DNA from: Myxococcales bacterium
Lineage (GTDB): Bacteria; Myxococcota_A; Polyangia; Polyangiales; Polyangiaceae
Direction of reading: 5' to 3'
Length of the DNA stretch: 64,000 nt
Assembly (NCBI GenBank): GCA_016794345.1
Contig: JAEUKE010000076.1
Span: forward strand, 21,564 to 85,563
Position numbers and translations under genes: made by a program. Below, piece by piece: positions 28,356 through 37,309 of this stretch (the stretch's first letter is position 1; the number at the start of each line of letters is the position of its first letter). The notes under the pieces were generated by a model. That model was not told where the DNA came from, made no database searches, and was given only the letters and a program-made list of their open reading frames with translations.

Positions 28356-31300
28356 TTGGCCACCCGGCTCGGCGAGTTCGAGATCGGAATCGAGCTCCCG
28401 CTGTCGGGACCCGAGCGCCGCTTCCGCGCGTTCTCGGGCCGGCGTCACGGGGTCCTCGGCTTCTCGAGGGACGTGACGATCTTCGTGACCACCGACGCCG
28501 ACGTGGCGGAGGAGCAAGCCGTCATCGAGCGCGCGCGAAGCGGCGTCTCGCTGTCACACGCCGGCGTGCTCCGCGTCCTCGGTACCGGTCGCGGCACCAT
28601 CGACGGCGCCGAGCGCACCTACGTGGTGTACGAGCGGTCCGACGCGCCGGCCTTGAGCGAGCTCCTCGCGAGGGCTCCGGCCGTCCCGTCGGCGGTCGCC
28701 TTCACAATCGCTGCGGCCGTCGCCGACGTGCTGGATCACGCCCACCGCCGCGGGGTCGCACACGGTCGGCTCGGCGCCGACCGGATCCTCATCGGGCGCG
28801 AGGGCAGCGTCCGGCTCGACGCCTTCGGGCTCGAACGGAAGGGCTCGCCCGGAGAAGACCTCGCCGCCCTGGGGCGAGTCCTGCGCGATCTGAGCGGCGG
28901 GGACGAACACGGGCTTCGCGCGGCCGAGCGCCTCGAGCAAGGCGAGCCAGGCAGCGCCGGTGACGCCAGCGAGCTCTTCACGGCGCTCGCGTTCGAGAAG
29001 GGCCCGGCGCCCGGAGATCGCTCGATCGCGGCCTGGGTCGCCTCCACGGCGCAGACGGCGCCGGCGAGGAAGGGCCGCGGCGCCGCGGTCCGCCTCGAAG
29101 GCGAGCCGGCCGCGCTCGAGCCCGCGCTGAGCGAGCTCGAGCGCGCGGGGGCCGACGTCGATCGCCGCGCCTCGATCGCCGTCTTCTCGGAGTCCGGCGT
29201 GCCGGACCTGGAGACGGCGATCACGCTCGCTCGCGCCGTTACCGCCGAGGGCGTCGTCTCCGCTGCCGTCGTCGCCGTCGCGCTCGACGCTACCCCCGCC
29301 GAGGCCTTCTCCGGCGAGCTCTCGAACGTGCCGCGCGGGCAAGTCTGGGTGAGCGCGGAGGTGGCCGAGGAGGCGCGAGCTTCGTTTGTCTTCTCCGGCG
29401 TCGCCGAGGCAGCGGCCGTCTTCGCGGCCGCCGGCGAGCGCGCGGTGGCGACCGCGGGGCGGTTCGTCGGTCGCAGGGCCGAGCTCTGGCAGCTGGCCGA
29501 GTCGCTGCGCGAGGCCACCGACCGCGGTCCCATCCGCGTGAGCGTGACGGGCCCTCTCGGGATCGGAAAGAGCCGGCTCGTCGCCGAGCTCGTCCGCCGA
29601 GCGCGACGAGGCGGGGCGCGCACCCACCTGGTCCGGCTGTCGCTGGTGCCGCGCACGCCGCTCGCCGGTGCGACCGCGGTCGTGCGTGAGCTCGGCGACG
29701 ATCGCGCCGAGGTGACGGTCGCCGGGCTCGCGAGGGTCTTCGAAGCGGCCGCGCGCGACGCGCCCTGCGTGCTCTGTCTCGACGACGTACACCTCACCGA
29801 TCGCGAGTCGCGCGAGCTCGTCGACGCAGCTTTCGCGGCCGTGACGCCGGGCACGCGCCTCTTGCTCGTCGACTCGGCGCGCGGCGAGGGCGCCCAGTCG
29901 GGCGCGCCGCTCGCGCTGGGCGAGCTCTCCGACGACGAGGTCGCCGAGCTCGTCGCGGCGCGCCTGGGCGCGCGCGTCGTCCCGCCCGAGCTCTTCGAGT
30001 CCGTCGTCGAGCGCACCGGCGGCCACCCGCTCTACATCGAAGAGGCGCTCCGCGAGCTCGTCTCGCGTGCCCTCGTCGACGTCGAGAAGGGGGTGGCCAA
30101 GCTCCGCGCGGGGGCCGACGTCCGGCTGCCGACCTCGCTCGAGGCGCTGGTCAAGATGCGGCTCGCCACGCTCGAGCCCGTGCAACGTCGCGTCCTCGCC
30201 GCCGCGTCCATCGCGGAGCCAGGCACGCTCCCCGGCGCGATCGCCGAGATGGCCGGGCTCCCGCCCGACTCCGCCTCGGAGATCGTGTGGCAGCTCGACA
30301 GCGGCGGCTTCGCGCGGCTCGACGACGCAGGTGGTCTGCACGTGGCCTCGGTGCACCGCGACGCCGTGCTGGAGCTCGTCTCGGCCGAGGACGTCGCCGG
30401 CCTGCATCGCTCGGCCGCCCGTGTCCTCGCCCACGCGACGACCCCTTCCGCGCTCATGGCCCGCGCGGCGCACCTCGAGCAGATCGATGAGCTCGGTGAC
30501 GCCTCACGCGCACGCCTCGCCGCCTCGCGCGCCTTCGCCGCCGCCTCGGCCTGGCCCGAGGCGGCGGGCGAGCTCGTCGGCGCGCTCCGAGGCCTCGAGA
30601 CATTCGCGGAGATCGAGCCGGTGTTGGCCGAGCTGGTCCGCATCAAACAAGCTGCGGGGATGCGCGTCGACATCGAGCCCGTGCTCGAGCGGGTCGCCGC
30701 GACCCTCGAGGCCGAGCCGATCGCACCGGCGGACCTCGCCCGCGCGCGCCTCGCCATGGCGCAGCTGCTCCCCAACGCCACCGAGAGCGCCTGGGTCTTG
30801 CTCGACGCGGCCGAAGCGGCGCACGCCGACGAAAACGATGCGGAGGTCGCCCGCGCGCGTGTCTCGGTCGCCCGCGCCGCCGCCGCGCCCGGCCGCGCCA
30901 TCGAAGCCGCGCGGCGTCTCGCGGAGGAAAGCGCGGTCGACGCCGGCACGCTGGCGGACGCAGCCACGATCGCCGTCCTCGCCGGGGACGAGGCGCTCGC
31001 CCGCGCGCTCCTCGATCGCGCGGCGCCCGAGAGCCCCGAGGCCCTGCGCCTGCGCGGCGAGCTCTTGGGGCTCGCCGGCGACTTCGAGGCGGCCGAGCGC
31101 GAGCTCTGGCGCGCCTCCGAGCGGGCGCGGCAGACCGACGACCTGGAAGAGCACGCGCGCGCGCGGCTTGCCCTCGGCGACCTCCATCGAGACCGCGACG
31201 GCGCGCGGAGCTTCGCCGCGTTCTCGGAGGCCGCGCGCGCGGCGCGGGAGGCGGGCGCGCGAGAGGTCGCCGAGCTCGCCGCCATGTACATCGACGCGCT

Positions 31301-31514
31301 CTCGGCCAAGGTGGACGCCCCGTCGCGCGAGAGCCTCGAGCGACGGCGGCGAAGCGCCGAGGCTCGAGGCTTCGGGTGGGGCGCGCTCGTGGGCGCGGCC
31401 CTGTTGGCGGAGCTCTCCGGCGAAGCCGAGCGAACGCGCAAGGTGGCGGACGAAGCCGACGCGCTCGGGTACGGCGCGCTCGCGAGGCGGCTCCGCGGGA
31501 GTTGGCGCGCGTGA
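28356..31514 (+). CDS. pseudokinase-ATPase-TPR (STAND-like) protein
   Basis: 1052 residues from TTG 28356, 6 bp behind dnaK. Residues 1-165 have a Ser/Thr-kinase shape but dead motifs: HGRLGADR at 136-143 replaces HRDLKPEN (no catalytic Asp or Lys) and DAF at 155-157 replaces DFG. The central ATPase module is intact: P-loop GPLGIGKS at 399-406, then Walker B VLCLDDVH, and winged-helix-like sequence to about 660. The C-terminal 380 residues are Ala/Arg/Glu-rich helical repeats of TPR type. Likely a signal-responsive scaffold. Its GTGA overlap with the next gene implies translational coupling. Opposite-strand ORFs through it are codon shadows. Confidence 0.85.
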   Translation: MATRLGEFEIGIELPLSGPERRFRAFSGRRHGVLGFSRDVTIFVTTDADVAEEQAVIERARSGVSLSHAGVLRVLGTGRGTIDGAERTYVVYERSDAPALSELLARAPAVPSAVAFTIAAAVADVLDHAHRRGVAHGRLGADRILIGREGSVRLDAFGLERKGSPGEDLAALGRVLRDLSGGDEHGLRAAERLEQGEPGSAGDASELFTALAFEKGPAPGDRSIAAWVASTAQTAPARKGRGAAVRLEGEPAALEPALSELERAGADVDRRASIAVFSESGVPDLETAITLARAVTAEGVVSAAVVAVALDATPAEAFSGELSNVPRGQVWVSAEVAEEARASFVFSGVAEAAAVFAAAGERAVATAGRFVGRRAELWQLAESLREATDRGPIRVSVTGPLGIGKSRLVAELVRRARRGGARTHLVRLSLVPRTPLAGATAVVRELGDDRAEVTVAGLARVFEAAARDAPCVLCLDDVHLTDRESRELVDAAFAAVTPGTRLLLVDSARGEGAQSGAPLALGELSDDEVAELVAARLGARVVPPELFESVVERTGGHPLYIEEALRELVSRALVDVEKGVAKLRAGADVRLPTSLEALVKMRLATLEPVQRRVLAAASIAEPGTLPGAIAEMAGLPPDSASEIVWQLDSGGFARLDDAGGLHVASVHRDAVLELVSAEDVAGLHRSAARVLAHATTPSALMARAAHLEQIDELGDASRARLAASRAFAAASAWPEAAGELVGALRGLETFAEIEPVLAELVRIKQAAGMRVDIEPVLERVAATLEAEPIAPADLARARLAMAQLLPNATESAWVLLDAAEAAHADENDAEVARARVSVARAAAAPGRAIEAARRLAEESAVDAGTLADAATIAVLAGDEALARALLDRAAPESPEALRLRGELLGLAGDFEAAERELWRASERARQTDDLEEHARARLALGDLHRDRDGARSFAAFSEAARAAREAGAREVAELAAMYIDALSAKVDAPSRESLERRRRSAEARGFGWGALVGAALLAELSGEAERTRKVADEADALGYGALARRLRGSWRA

Positions 31515-31897
31515 GCGAGAGCGAGAGCGAGGCCGAGGTCGACCTGGTGATGGAGGGCCTCTGGAAGAAGGTCGGCGCGAGCTTCGACGACGACGAGCGC
31601 CACCAGGCCTTCCTCGCCTATTGCCGCGAGTCCGGGAAGCTCGACGAGGCGGCCCGGCGCTACCGCCTCATCACCGAGGGCCGCGACGAGGCGTTTTCGG
31701 GCGACGAGGCCGCCGCGGCCCTGGCCAAGAAGCGACTCGGCCAGGTCGCGCTCGTCGCGGTCGCCACGCTCGAGGCCGACCGAACGGAGCCGGGCGCCAA
31801 GCGAGGGCACCGCATGGTGCGGATCGCGGCGCTCATCGTGTTCGTGCTGATGATCGGGATGCTGGCCTACGCCCTGCGCCCGGCGCTCGGCCAGTGA
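31511..31897 (+). CDS. small protein with C-terminal membrane helix
   Basis: 128 residues. Start GTG 31511 overlaps the TGA of the pseudokinase gene (GTGA). The first 85 residues are acidic and helical with an RHQAFLAYCRESGKLDEAARRYR segment resembling one helical repeat pair. A single transmembrane helix lies at about 103-122 (MVRIAALIVFVLMIGMLAYAL), so it is tail-anchored with the soluble part in the cytoplasm. No family recognised. The coupling suggests it anchors or modulates the pseudokinase-ATPase or DnaK at the membrane (inference). Confidence 0.8.
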   Translation: MSESESEAEVDLVMEGLWKKVGASFDDDERHQAFLAYCRESGKLDEAARRYRLITEGRDEAFSGDEAAAALAKKRLGQVALVAVATLEADRTEPGAKRGHRMVRIAALIVFVLMIGMLAYALRPALGQ

Positions 31898-31943
31898 TCT
31901 CCGCTTCGGACGGCGACGCGCGCGGATCAGCGAGCCGCGCCGA

Positions 31944-33416
31944 TCACGTCCCGCTCTCGGCCAGCTTCCGCTCGAGCGCCTCGAGGTGGGCGCGGACCTG
32001 GGGATCGGCGTCGCGCTGCGCCTCGATCTTGCGGACCGCGCTCATGACAGTTGTGTGATCGCGACCACCGAACGCGCGACCGAGCTCCGGGAAGCTGCAC
32101 TTGAGGCGCTGCTTGCAGAGGTACATGGCCACGTGGCGGGCGAAGGCCACCGTCTTGTGCCGGTCCTTCGAGACCAGATCGCTCGAGCGGATGTGGAAGT
32201 GGTGGCAGACGTGGCGCTGGATGTCCTCCACGCTCATCGACTGCGGCTTGTGGGCAGAGGCGAGCGCGAGCTCTCCCTTGGCGAACCCGAGGTCCACCGG
32301 GCGCCCCGTTAGCGACGATTTCGCGCCGAGCCGGATGAGCGTGCCTTCCAGCTCGCGGACGTTCGAGCGGACGACCTGGGCGAGGTAGAGCGCCACGTCG
32401 TCTTCGAGGGCGATGCCCTCGAGCGCGGCCTTGTTCCGGACGATGGCGACACGTGTCTCGAGCTCGGGCACCTGGATGTCCGCGACGAGGCCCCACGAGA
32501 AGCGGGAGACCAGGCGCTCTTCCATGCGCTCGAGGTTCTGCGGGTACTTGTCGCTCGTCACCACGATCTGGCGGTCCTGACCGTGGAGCGCGTTGAACGT
32601 GTGGAAGAACTCTTCCTGCGTCTGCTCGCGTCCGGCGAGGAACTGGATGTCGTCGACCAACAAGAGGTCGCAGTGTGAGCGATACCGCGCCCGGAACTCA
32701 TCCATCTTCTGGTGCTGGATGGCGTGGATGAACTCGTTCGTGAAGCGCTCCGCCGAGACGTAGACGATGCGCGCCGTCGGCCGGTCGCTCAGCATGCGAT
32801 GGGCGATCGCCTGCATGAGGTGGGTCTTCCCGAGCCCCGTGCCGCCGCACATGAAGAGCGGGTTGTAGCGGCGCCCGCCGCCGCCCGCGGCGGCCACCGC
32901 GGCCGCGTGCGCGAGTTGGTTCGAGGGGCCGACCACGAAGCTCGCGAAGGTCTGCTTCGGGTTGAGATCGGCCAGGGTCACGCAGTGGGCGCTCCGCGGG
33001 GGAACGATGGCCATCGGGCGAGGCTGCGGATCGCTCGCGGGAGGCGCGTCCGACGGGCGGATGTGGATGGTGCGTGGCCGGACCGGGGGTGACGTGAGGC
33101 CGCCGGCGATCGGACGCTCGAGCTGCGGGTCGAGCAGCCAGGCGATCTGGATCGACCGGCTCGTCAGCTCACGAAGACGTGCCGTGAGGGTGGGGAGAAA
33201 ATTGAGCTCGATCCACTCCTGGACGAACTCGTTCGTCGCCCGGAGGGTCAAGACGCCATCGGTCAGGTCATCGAACTGAACGCCGGCGAACCAGGTGTCG
33301 AACGTCGCGGGAGAGAGGCTCCGGGTGTACGCGACGGCCTCATCGAATGCCTGGGCAGAAGACAACTGCGGGGTCACGCGAGACCCTGGAGGAGGCGAGA
33401 GGGGTAGGTAGGCCAT
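31944..33416 (-). CDS. dnaA: chromosomal replication initiator DnaA
   Basis: 490 residues, standard DnaA layout. Domain I is at 20-90, with a Pro-rich domain II linker at 98-145. Domain III is an AAA+ module: Walker A GGTGLGKT at 191-198, Walker B LLLVDDIQFL, and the box VII-type arginine region. Domain IV is the DNA-binding helix-turn-helix, with DRHKTVAFARHVAMYLCK and the signature GGRDHTTVMSAVRKIE. It melts oriC and regulates its own gene. It is transcribed away from an 865-bp gene-free stretch that carries two box-like sites, one only 18 bp before its start codon, so autoregulation is likely. Confidence 0.98.
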   Translation of the reverse strand: MAYLPLSPPPGSRVTPQLSSAQAFDEAVAYTRSLSPATFDTWFAGVQFDDLTDGVLTLRATNEFVQEWIELNFLPTLTARLRELTSRSIQIAWLLDPQLERPIAGGLTSPPVRPRTIHIRPSDAPPASDPQPRPMAIVPPRSAHCVTLADLNPKQTFASFVVGPSNQLAHAAAVAAAGGGGRRYNPLFMCGGTGLGKTHLMQAIAHRMLSDRPTARIVYVSAERFTNEFIHAIQHQKMDEFRARYRSHCDLLLVDDIQFLAGREQTQEEFFHTFNALHGQDRQIVVTSDKYPQNLERMEERLVSRFSWGLVADIQVPELETRVAIVRNKAALEGIALEDDVALYLAQVVRSNVRELEGTLIRLGAKSSLTGRPVDLGFAKGELALASAHKPQSMSVEDIQRHVCHHFHIRSSDLVSKDRHKTVAFARHVAMYLCKQRLKCSFPELGRAFGGRDHTTVMSAVRKIEAQRDADPQVRAHLEALERKLAESGT

Positions 33417-33433
33417 GAACCGGGGACCTCAGC

Positions 33434-33442
33434 TTTTCCACA
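33434..33442 (+). promoter_or_regulatory. DnaA-box-like site 1, TTTTCCACA
   Basis: One mismatch from TTATCCACA; 17 nt upstream of the dnaA start codon (33416), so binding here could repress dnaA. Confidence 0.6.
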
Positions 33443-33474
33443 TGCCTGAACGCTTCCGACTTCCCAATTCATCT

Positions 33475-33488
33475 CTTTGAAATCAAAG
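33475..33488. repeat. AT-rich inverted repeat CTTTGA-AA-TCAAAG
   Basis: 6-bp arms with a 2-bp spacer, inside the AT-rich stretch (about 33461-33500) between the two DnaA-box-like sites. May mark a protein-binding site or part of the unwinding element. Confidence 0.4.
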
Positions 33489-33534
33489 TTCAATTCTTCA
33501 TTCCGTGGAGAGCTCGAGGCAGGTCGTGAACAGG

Positions 33535-33543
33535 TTTTCCACA
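33535..33543 (+). promoter_or_regulatory. DnaA-box-like site 2, TTTTCCACA
   Basis: Identical to site 1 and in the same orientation, 101 bp away. Confidence 0.6.
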
Positions 33544-33925
33544 GGCGACGCTCCACCCGGTCCGTTGCGTTCCACCTAGGAGCGCCGGATTCGAGCCATG
33601 CTGTTCTTCGCAGCGTCGCGATCGGAGCGGCCCCGGGGGGTCGCCCAGCAGATGCTACGAAGCACGCCCAACCCGCCGGGACAGGCCCGGCACGAGGGGC
33701 ACTTTTGGAGGTACCACCGAGCTGCCCCGGGCGTCCATCCCCAACTTGTCACATGGGCTTAAGTCTACGAAACCACGGAGCATTTGGTCAAATTGGCGGT
33801 CTCTCGGGGCGGTTGGGGAGGCCCAAAGCTAACCGAATCTCATGGATTCGTTGATGTTTCTGGCAATCGAGGTCTCCTACCAGCGGCGCGACTGCGAAGA
33901 ATCCGTTACTCCGTCGCGTCAAGCC

Positions 33926-33950
33926 TAATAATCAATAATCATTTCAGTCA
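33926..33950. other. AT-rich candidate DNA-unwinding element
   Basis: Tandem AATAATC (33927-33933, 33934-33940) followed by ATTTCAGTCA. Very low GC for this genome and inside the predicted oriC. Confidence 0.4.
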
Positions 33951-34281
33951 TTTGTGCCGGAACGTGGCGAATTTCGCCAAGCCGCCCCGAGCCGGGCCCA
34001 ACTCGCTGCGTCAGCGGCCCCCCTTTTCGCGAGTCAAGCTCGAACAAGGCAAGAAAAACAAGGGGTTGAATTCGTAACCCACAGGCCTTCGAGGCGACCG
34101 ATCGGTCTGGGCGGCAGCGCGCATGTCGCCGCGTTGTCACACGTTCCTTACAGCTGTGTCAGCCCGGCTCGGCGCAGGCCGGCGGATCGAGGGGGAGGGG
34201 GCCCGGTCGGACGACGGCCCCGTCAGGTTTCGGTCGCCGCGAACTTGGCCGGGAGGGGAGACTCCAGCTAGGGCGGGGCAC

Positions 34282-35316
34282 ATGCCTCTCCGCTCGCGGG
34301 TCTGGACAATCCCCTGCGCCCTGGCGCTCGGGATCGCGCTCGTCGGCGCGCCCGCCGCCGCCCAGGAGGCCGGCGACAAGAGCCCCTTGGTCACGGCCGA
34401 GACGCCGGTTCCTTTCGGCTTCAACTACGGCGAGGTCGAGACGACGCGTGCGCTCGCCCTGGCCGGCGCGATGCGCGCCGCGGGGAACGCGACGACGTCG
34501 CCGTTCATGAACCCCGCGAACATGGCGCTGAGCCGCGTCTACCACATCGAGGCGCTCGCGACGGTCGTCCCCGAGTTCGGGCGCCAAGTGTACGGCGGTG
34601 TCATCGTCGACTCGATCACGAACCGCCTCGCGGGCGGCATCGCGGTCACGGGCGGCTTCCTCGACCTGGGCGACGCCGCGACGAGCCTCGACCGCTCCTG
34701 GCTCGACGTGCGCCTGGCGCTCGCTTACCCGATCGCCGACGTCTTCAACGTCGGCATCGGCGGCCGTTACCTGAAGGTCACGCAGGACGGCCTCGGACCG
34801 CTCGGCGACGGCAAGGCCTCCGGAGGCCTGAAAGATCCGGAGGGCGACGGCCGCCTCTCGATCCTCAACCTCCCGACCTTCGACGCCGGCGTCAGCGTGA
34901 AGATCGCCGATCTCCTGGTCATCGGAGCGTCGGGCCAGAACCTCACCTTCCCGGACAACGGGCTGATGCCGACCACGGTGGGCGGCGGCGTCGCGGTGGC
35001 GACCGAAGACTTCACCATCGAGGCCGACGGCAACGCCGACTTCAACTCCTACAACGAGCCGACCGCGCGCGTGATGGCGGGGGGCGAGTACCTGCTGCTC
35101 GACCACGTGCCGCTCCGGCTCGGCTATCGCTACGATCAGGGCGCCGACTCCCACGCCCTCTCCGGCGGCGTCGGCTACATCGCCCGCGAGTTCATGATCG
35201 AGGCGTCGGTCCGAAGGACGATCGTGGGGCCCGAGGCGACGACCATGGTCTTCCAGGTCGGCTACTTCCTCGAGTCGAGCGGGCTGACGGCGTCGCCCGA
35301 CGAGCCGGCTCCGTAA
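34282..35316 (+). CDS. outer-membrane beta-barrel protein (PorV/UPF0164-like)
   Basis: 344 residues. A Sec signal peptide ends at APAAAQE (about 28). The mature part opens with TRALALAGAMRAAGNATTSPFMNPANMAL, the pattern seen at the plug of FadL/PorV-like barrels (many Asn/Pro and small residues). Then come alternating hydrophobic strands such as YPIADVFNVGIGGRYLKV and LRLGYRYDQGA, ending in an aromatic strand (MVFQVGYFLES). It probably sits in the outer membrane; transport of a hydrophobic ligand or a secretion role is inference. ATG 34282 opens the signal peptide. It is the first gene right of the predicted oriC. Confidence 0.8.
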   Translation: MPLRSRVWTIPCALALGIALVGAPAAAQEAGDKSPLVTAETPVPFGFNYGEVETTRALALAGAMRAAGNATTSPFMNPANMALSRVYHIEALATVVPEFGRQVYGGVIVDSITNRLAGGIAVTGGFLDLGDAATSLDRSWLDVRLALAYPIADVFNVGIGGRYLKVTQDGLGPLGDGKASGGLKDPEGDGRLSILNLPTFDAGVSVKIADLLVIGASGQNLTFPDNGLMPTTVGGGVAVATEDFTIEADGNADFNSYNEPTARVMAGGEYLLLDHVPLRLGYRYDQGADSHALSGGVGYIAREFMIEASVRRTIVGPEATTMVFQVGYFLESSGLTASPDEPAP

Positions 35317-35373
35317 CGAGCCCCACCCCACTCTGGCATTTACTCGGGCGGGCGTCCGGCTTTTGCTGCGCGC

Positions 35374-35973
35374 ATGCTCGGGCTCGAAACGTCCTCCGAT
35401 CCGGCGTGGGCCGCGCGCGCCGCCGCGAGCCTCGATCGCGTGCTCGTCGACCACGCGCACTGCGAGATGAAGGCCGCCTCCAACGCGCTCGCGCTCGCGG
35501 CTCGTTGCTCTCCCTGGCCGCGCGTGGTGCGCGCCCTCGTCGAGCTCGCCGAGGAGGAGCTCGTGCACTTCCGGCGCGTGCTCGAGGAGATCGAGCGGCG
35601 CGGCCTGTCCCTCGGCCCGCCCGAAGAAGACTTCTACGCCGCCGAGCTGCGGCGTCGCGTCGCGGCGACACGGACGCGCCGCGACCTGGGGGACGTGGTG
35701 TCGGACAGGCTCCTCGTCGGGGCGCTCATCGAGGCTCGATCGTGCGAGCGGTTCAAGCTCCTCCGGGACGAGCTCGCGCAGCGCGGCGACGCGCTCGCCC
35801 CGTTCTACGACGAGCTCTTCACGGCGGAGGCGAAGCACTACGCCGACTTCATCGATCTCGCGGGCGTCGTCCTGGGGGAGCCGGCGAAGGCGAAGGCGCG
35901 CTACGCGGCGCTCGCGCGCATCGAGGCCTCGGTGGTGGAGTCGCTGCCGGGGGACGTGACCGTCCATGGCTGA
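35374..35973 (+). CDS. miaE: tRNA-(ms2io6A)-hydroxylase MiaE
   Basis: 199 residues, the family's usual length. A ferritin-like di-iron enzyme that hydroxylates 2-methylthio-N6-isopentenyl-adenosine at tRNA position 37. Ligand-bearing helices are visible: DHAHCEMKAASNAL with Glu, ELAEEELVHFRRVLEEI with an ExxH pair, EARSCERFKLL, and FTAEAKHYADFIDLA with ExxxH. It is followed 12 bp later by an unrecognised gene on the same strand. miaA/miaB, which make the substrate, are not in the window. Confidence 0.93.
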   Translation: MLGLETSSDPAWAARAAASLDRVLVDHAHCEMKAASNALALAARCSPWPRVVRALVELAEEELVHFRRVLEEIERRGLSLGPPEEDFYAAELRRRVAATRTRRDLGDVVSDRLLVGALIEARSCERFKLLRDELAQRGDALAPFYDELFTAEAKHYADFIDLAGVVLGEPAKAKARYAALARIEASVVESLPGDVTVHG

Positions 35974-35985
35974 CGAGGCCTTCTC

Positions 35986-37284
35986 ATGACGCCCATCGAT
36001 CTCATGCGGCTCGACCGCCTGGTCGCGCAGCTCTCCGGGAAGCTCCGCGCGTGGCGCCTCTCGGGGCGCGCCGGCGATCCTCCCGAGCTCGAGCGCGAGG
36101 CGAGCTCGCTCGCCACCTATCAGGATCTCCGCGACACCAAGGGTGACCCCATCGCGCTCCGGCTCGTGAGCCACGTGGCTGCGCTGACCGCGGACCGGGT
36201 CACGCTCGCCGACGAGGTCCGGCTCGCGGCTGCGCGCCGAGCGCCGTCGACGAGCGAGGTCGCGCCGAACGCCCGGGTCGATCGGCTCGCACGCGACCTC
36301 CTCGACCCCTCGGGCGACCGGCTGCGGCGCCTGTCCCAGCTGGGCTCGATCGCGATCGCATCCAGCGACGCCCAGCGGCTCTGGGTCGAGCGACGCCGCG
36401 AGGCGTATCGCCGCCTCGGTCTGTCGGACGAGACGGAGATCGAGCACGCACCCCTGTCACCCCCGGGCGCCCTCGCGCTCGCCGAGGCCGCGCTCCGCGC
36501 CACCGAGTCGGCGTTCGCCGAGCTTCGAGGCCGTCCCCTCCTCGCGGTCCTCGATCGCGCGATCGGCGCCGAGGCGGGCGAAGGTTGGCCGGCCAGGGTG
36601 ACCGCGCGGTGGGTGAGCGACGTGTTCGGCCGCGGTCCGCTCTTCGACGGTCTGTCCTTCTCTCTCGCACGGCTGCCCGACGCCGTGGGCGCGGCGTCGT
36701 TCGCTCGCGCGCTCGACGGCGCGGGCCGCGAGCTCGCCGCGCGCGACCTCCCGCCGGGCGTTCCCTTCTGTGTGGCGCGCGATCCGTACGACTTGCTGGA
36801 GGCGCGCCGAGGGGCGCTCTTCGCCAGTCTCGTCCTCGAGCCGAAGCTGCACCAGAAGCGCCTCGGGCTCGGGTCGGCGCGCGCGAGAGAGCAAGCGAGG
36901 GCCATCGCCCGATCGAGCGTCGTCTGGGTCCGCATCGCGGCCCTGCGTGCGCTCGTGGCCGACGCCTTGGCGAAGGGCTCGGCGGCGGAGGTCTTTCCGG
37001 AGCTGGCGGAGCGTTGCCTGGGTCGCTCCTTGCCGCGCGATCTGGCGGGCGTCTTCCCGCTCACTGGACCGCGCAGCGCGCTCGACCTCGCCGCGGTGTT
37101 CGCCGCCGTACGGGACCGCGCGACCTACCGGGAGGCGTTCGACGAGGACTGGTTCGAGAACCCACGCGCCCACGAGGCGCTCCGGCACGAGCACCACGCC
37201 GCGCGCCCGTCCGGACGGAACGAGCCCTCCTCGCTGGCGACCGAGGCGGAGGTCGATCGGGCGCTCGCGGAAGCGCTCGCATGA
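35986..37284 (+). CDS. hypothetical helical protein
   Basis: 432 residues, no family recognised. Almost entirely helical by composition (Ala/Arg/Leu/Glu-rich), with charged segments such as ERRREAYRRLGLSDETEIEHAPL and the Arg-rich GLGSARAREQARAIARS. The overall shape faintly recalls M3-type oligopeptidases, but no HExxH zinc motif is present, so no activity is proposed. No signal peptide or membrane helix, hence cytoplasmic. ATG 35986 is 12 bp after miaE and 25 bp before the toxin-antitoxin pair. Codon use is like its neighbours. Confidence 0.75.
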   Translation: MTPIDLMRLDRLVAQLSGKLRAWRLSGRAGDPPELEREASSLATYQDLRDTKGDPIALRLVSHVAALTADRVTLADEVRLAAARRAPSTSEVAPNARVDRLARDLLDPSGDRLRRLSQLGSIAIASSDAQRLWVERRREAYRRLGLSDETEIEHAPLSPPGALALAEAALRATESAFAELRGRPLLAVLDRAIGAEAGEGWPARVTARWVSDVFGRGPLFDGLSFSLARLPDAVGAASFARALDGAGRELAARDLPPGVPFCVARDPYDLLEARRGALFASLVLEPKLHQKRLGLGSARAREQARAIARSSVVWVRIAALRALVADALAKGSAAEVFPELAERCLGRSLPRDLAGVFPLTGPRSALDLAAVFAAVRDRATYREAFDEDWFENPRAHEALRHEHHAARPSGRNEPSSLATEAEVDRALAEALA

Positions 37285-37309
37285 TGGTAGCTTCGCGGGT
37301 CGGCCCCCC

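Larger units (their letters stand above)
33417..34281. other. predicted chromosomal origin oriC
   Basis: 865 bp without a credible gene, next to dnaA, and distinctly AT-richer in two places. It contains two identical TTTTCCACA sites (33434-33442 and 33535-33543; one base from the E. coli TTATCCACA box), 101 bp apart in the same orientation. An AT-rich block between them holds the palindrome CTTTGA-AA-TCAAAG (33475-33488). A second AT-rich block with tandem AATAATC lies at 33926-33950. Genes to the right are almost all on the plus strand, which fits replication moving rightward. The short ORFs seen here have no family features. Confidence 0.7.

Noticed and set aside
28554..30473. 639-codon minus-strand ORF opposite the pseudokinase gene
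   Set aside because: Antisense shadow; no motif, whereas the plus frame has a P-loop, Walker B and gene-order support.
33477..34077. Small ORFs in the dnaA upstream region (for example 33477-33854, 33784-34077)
   Set aside because: No start-site signal, no family features and low codon quality; the stretch is better explained as an origin.
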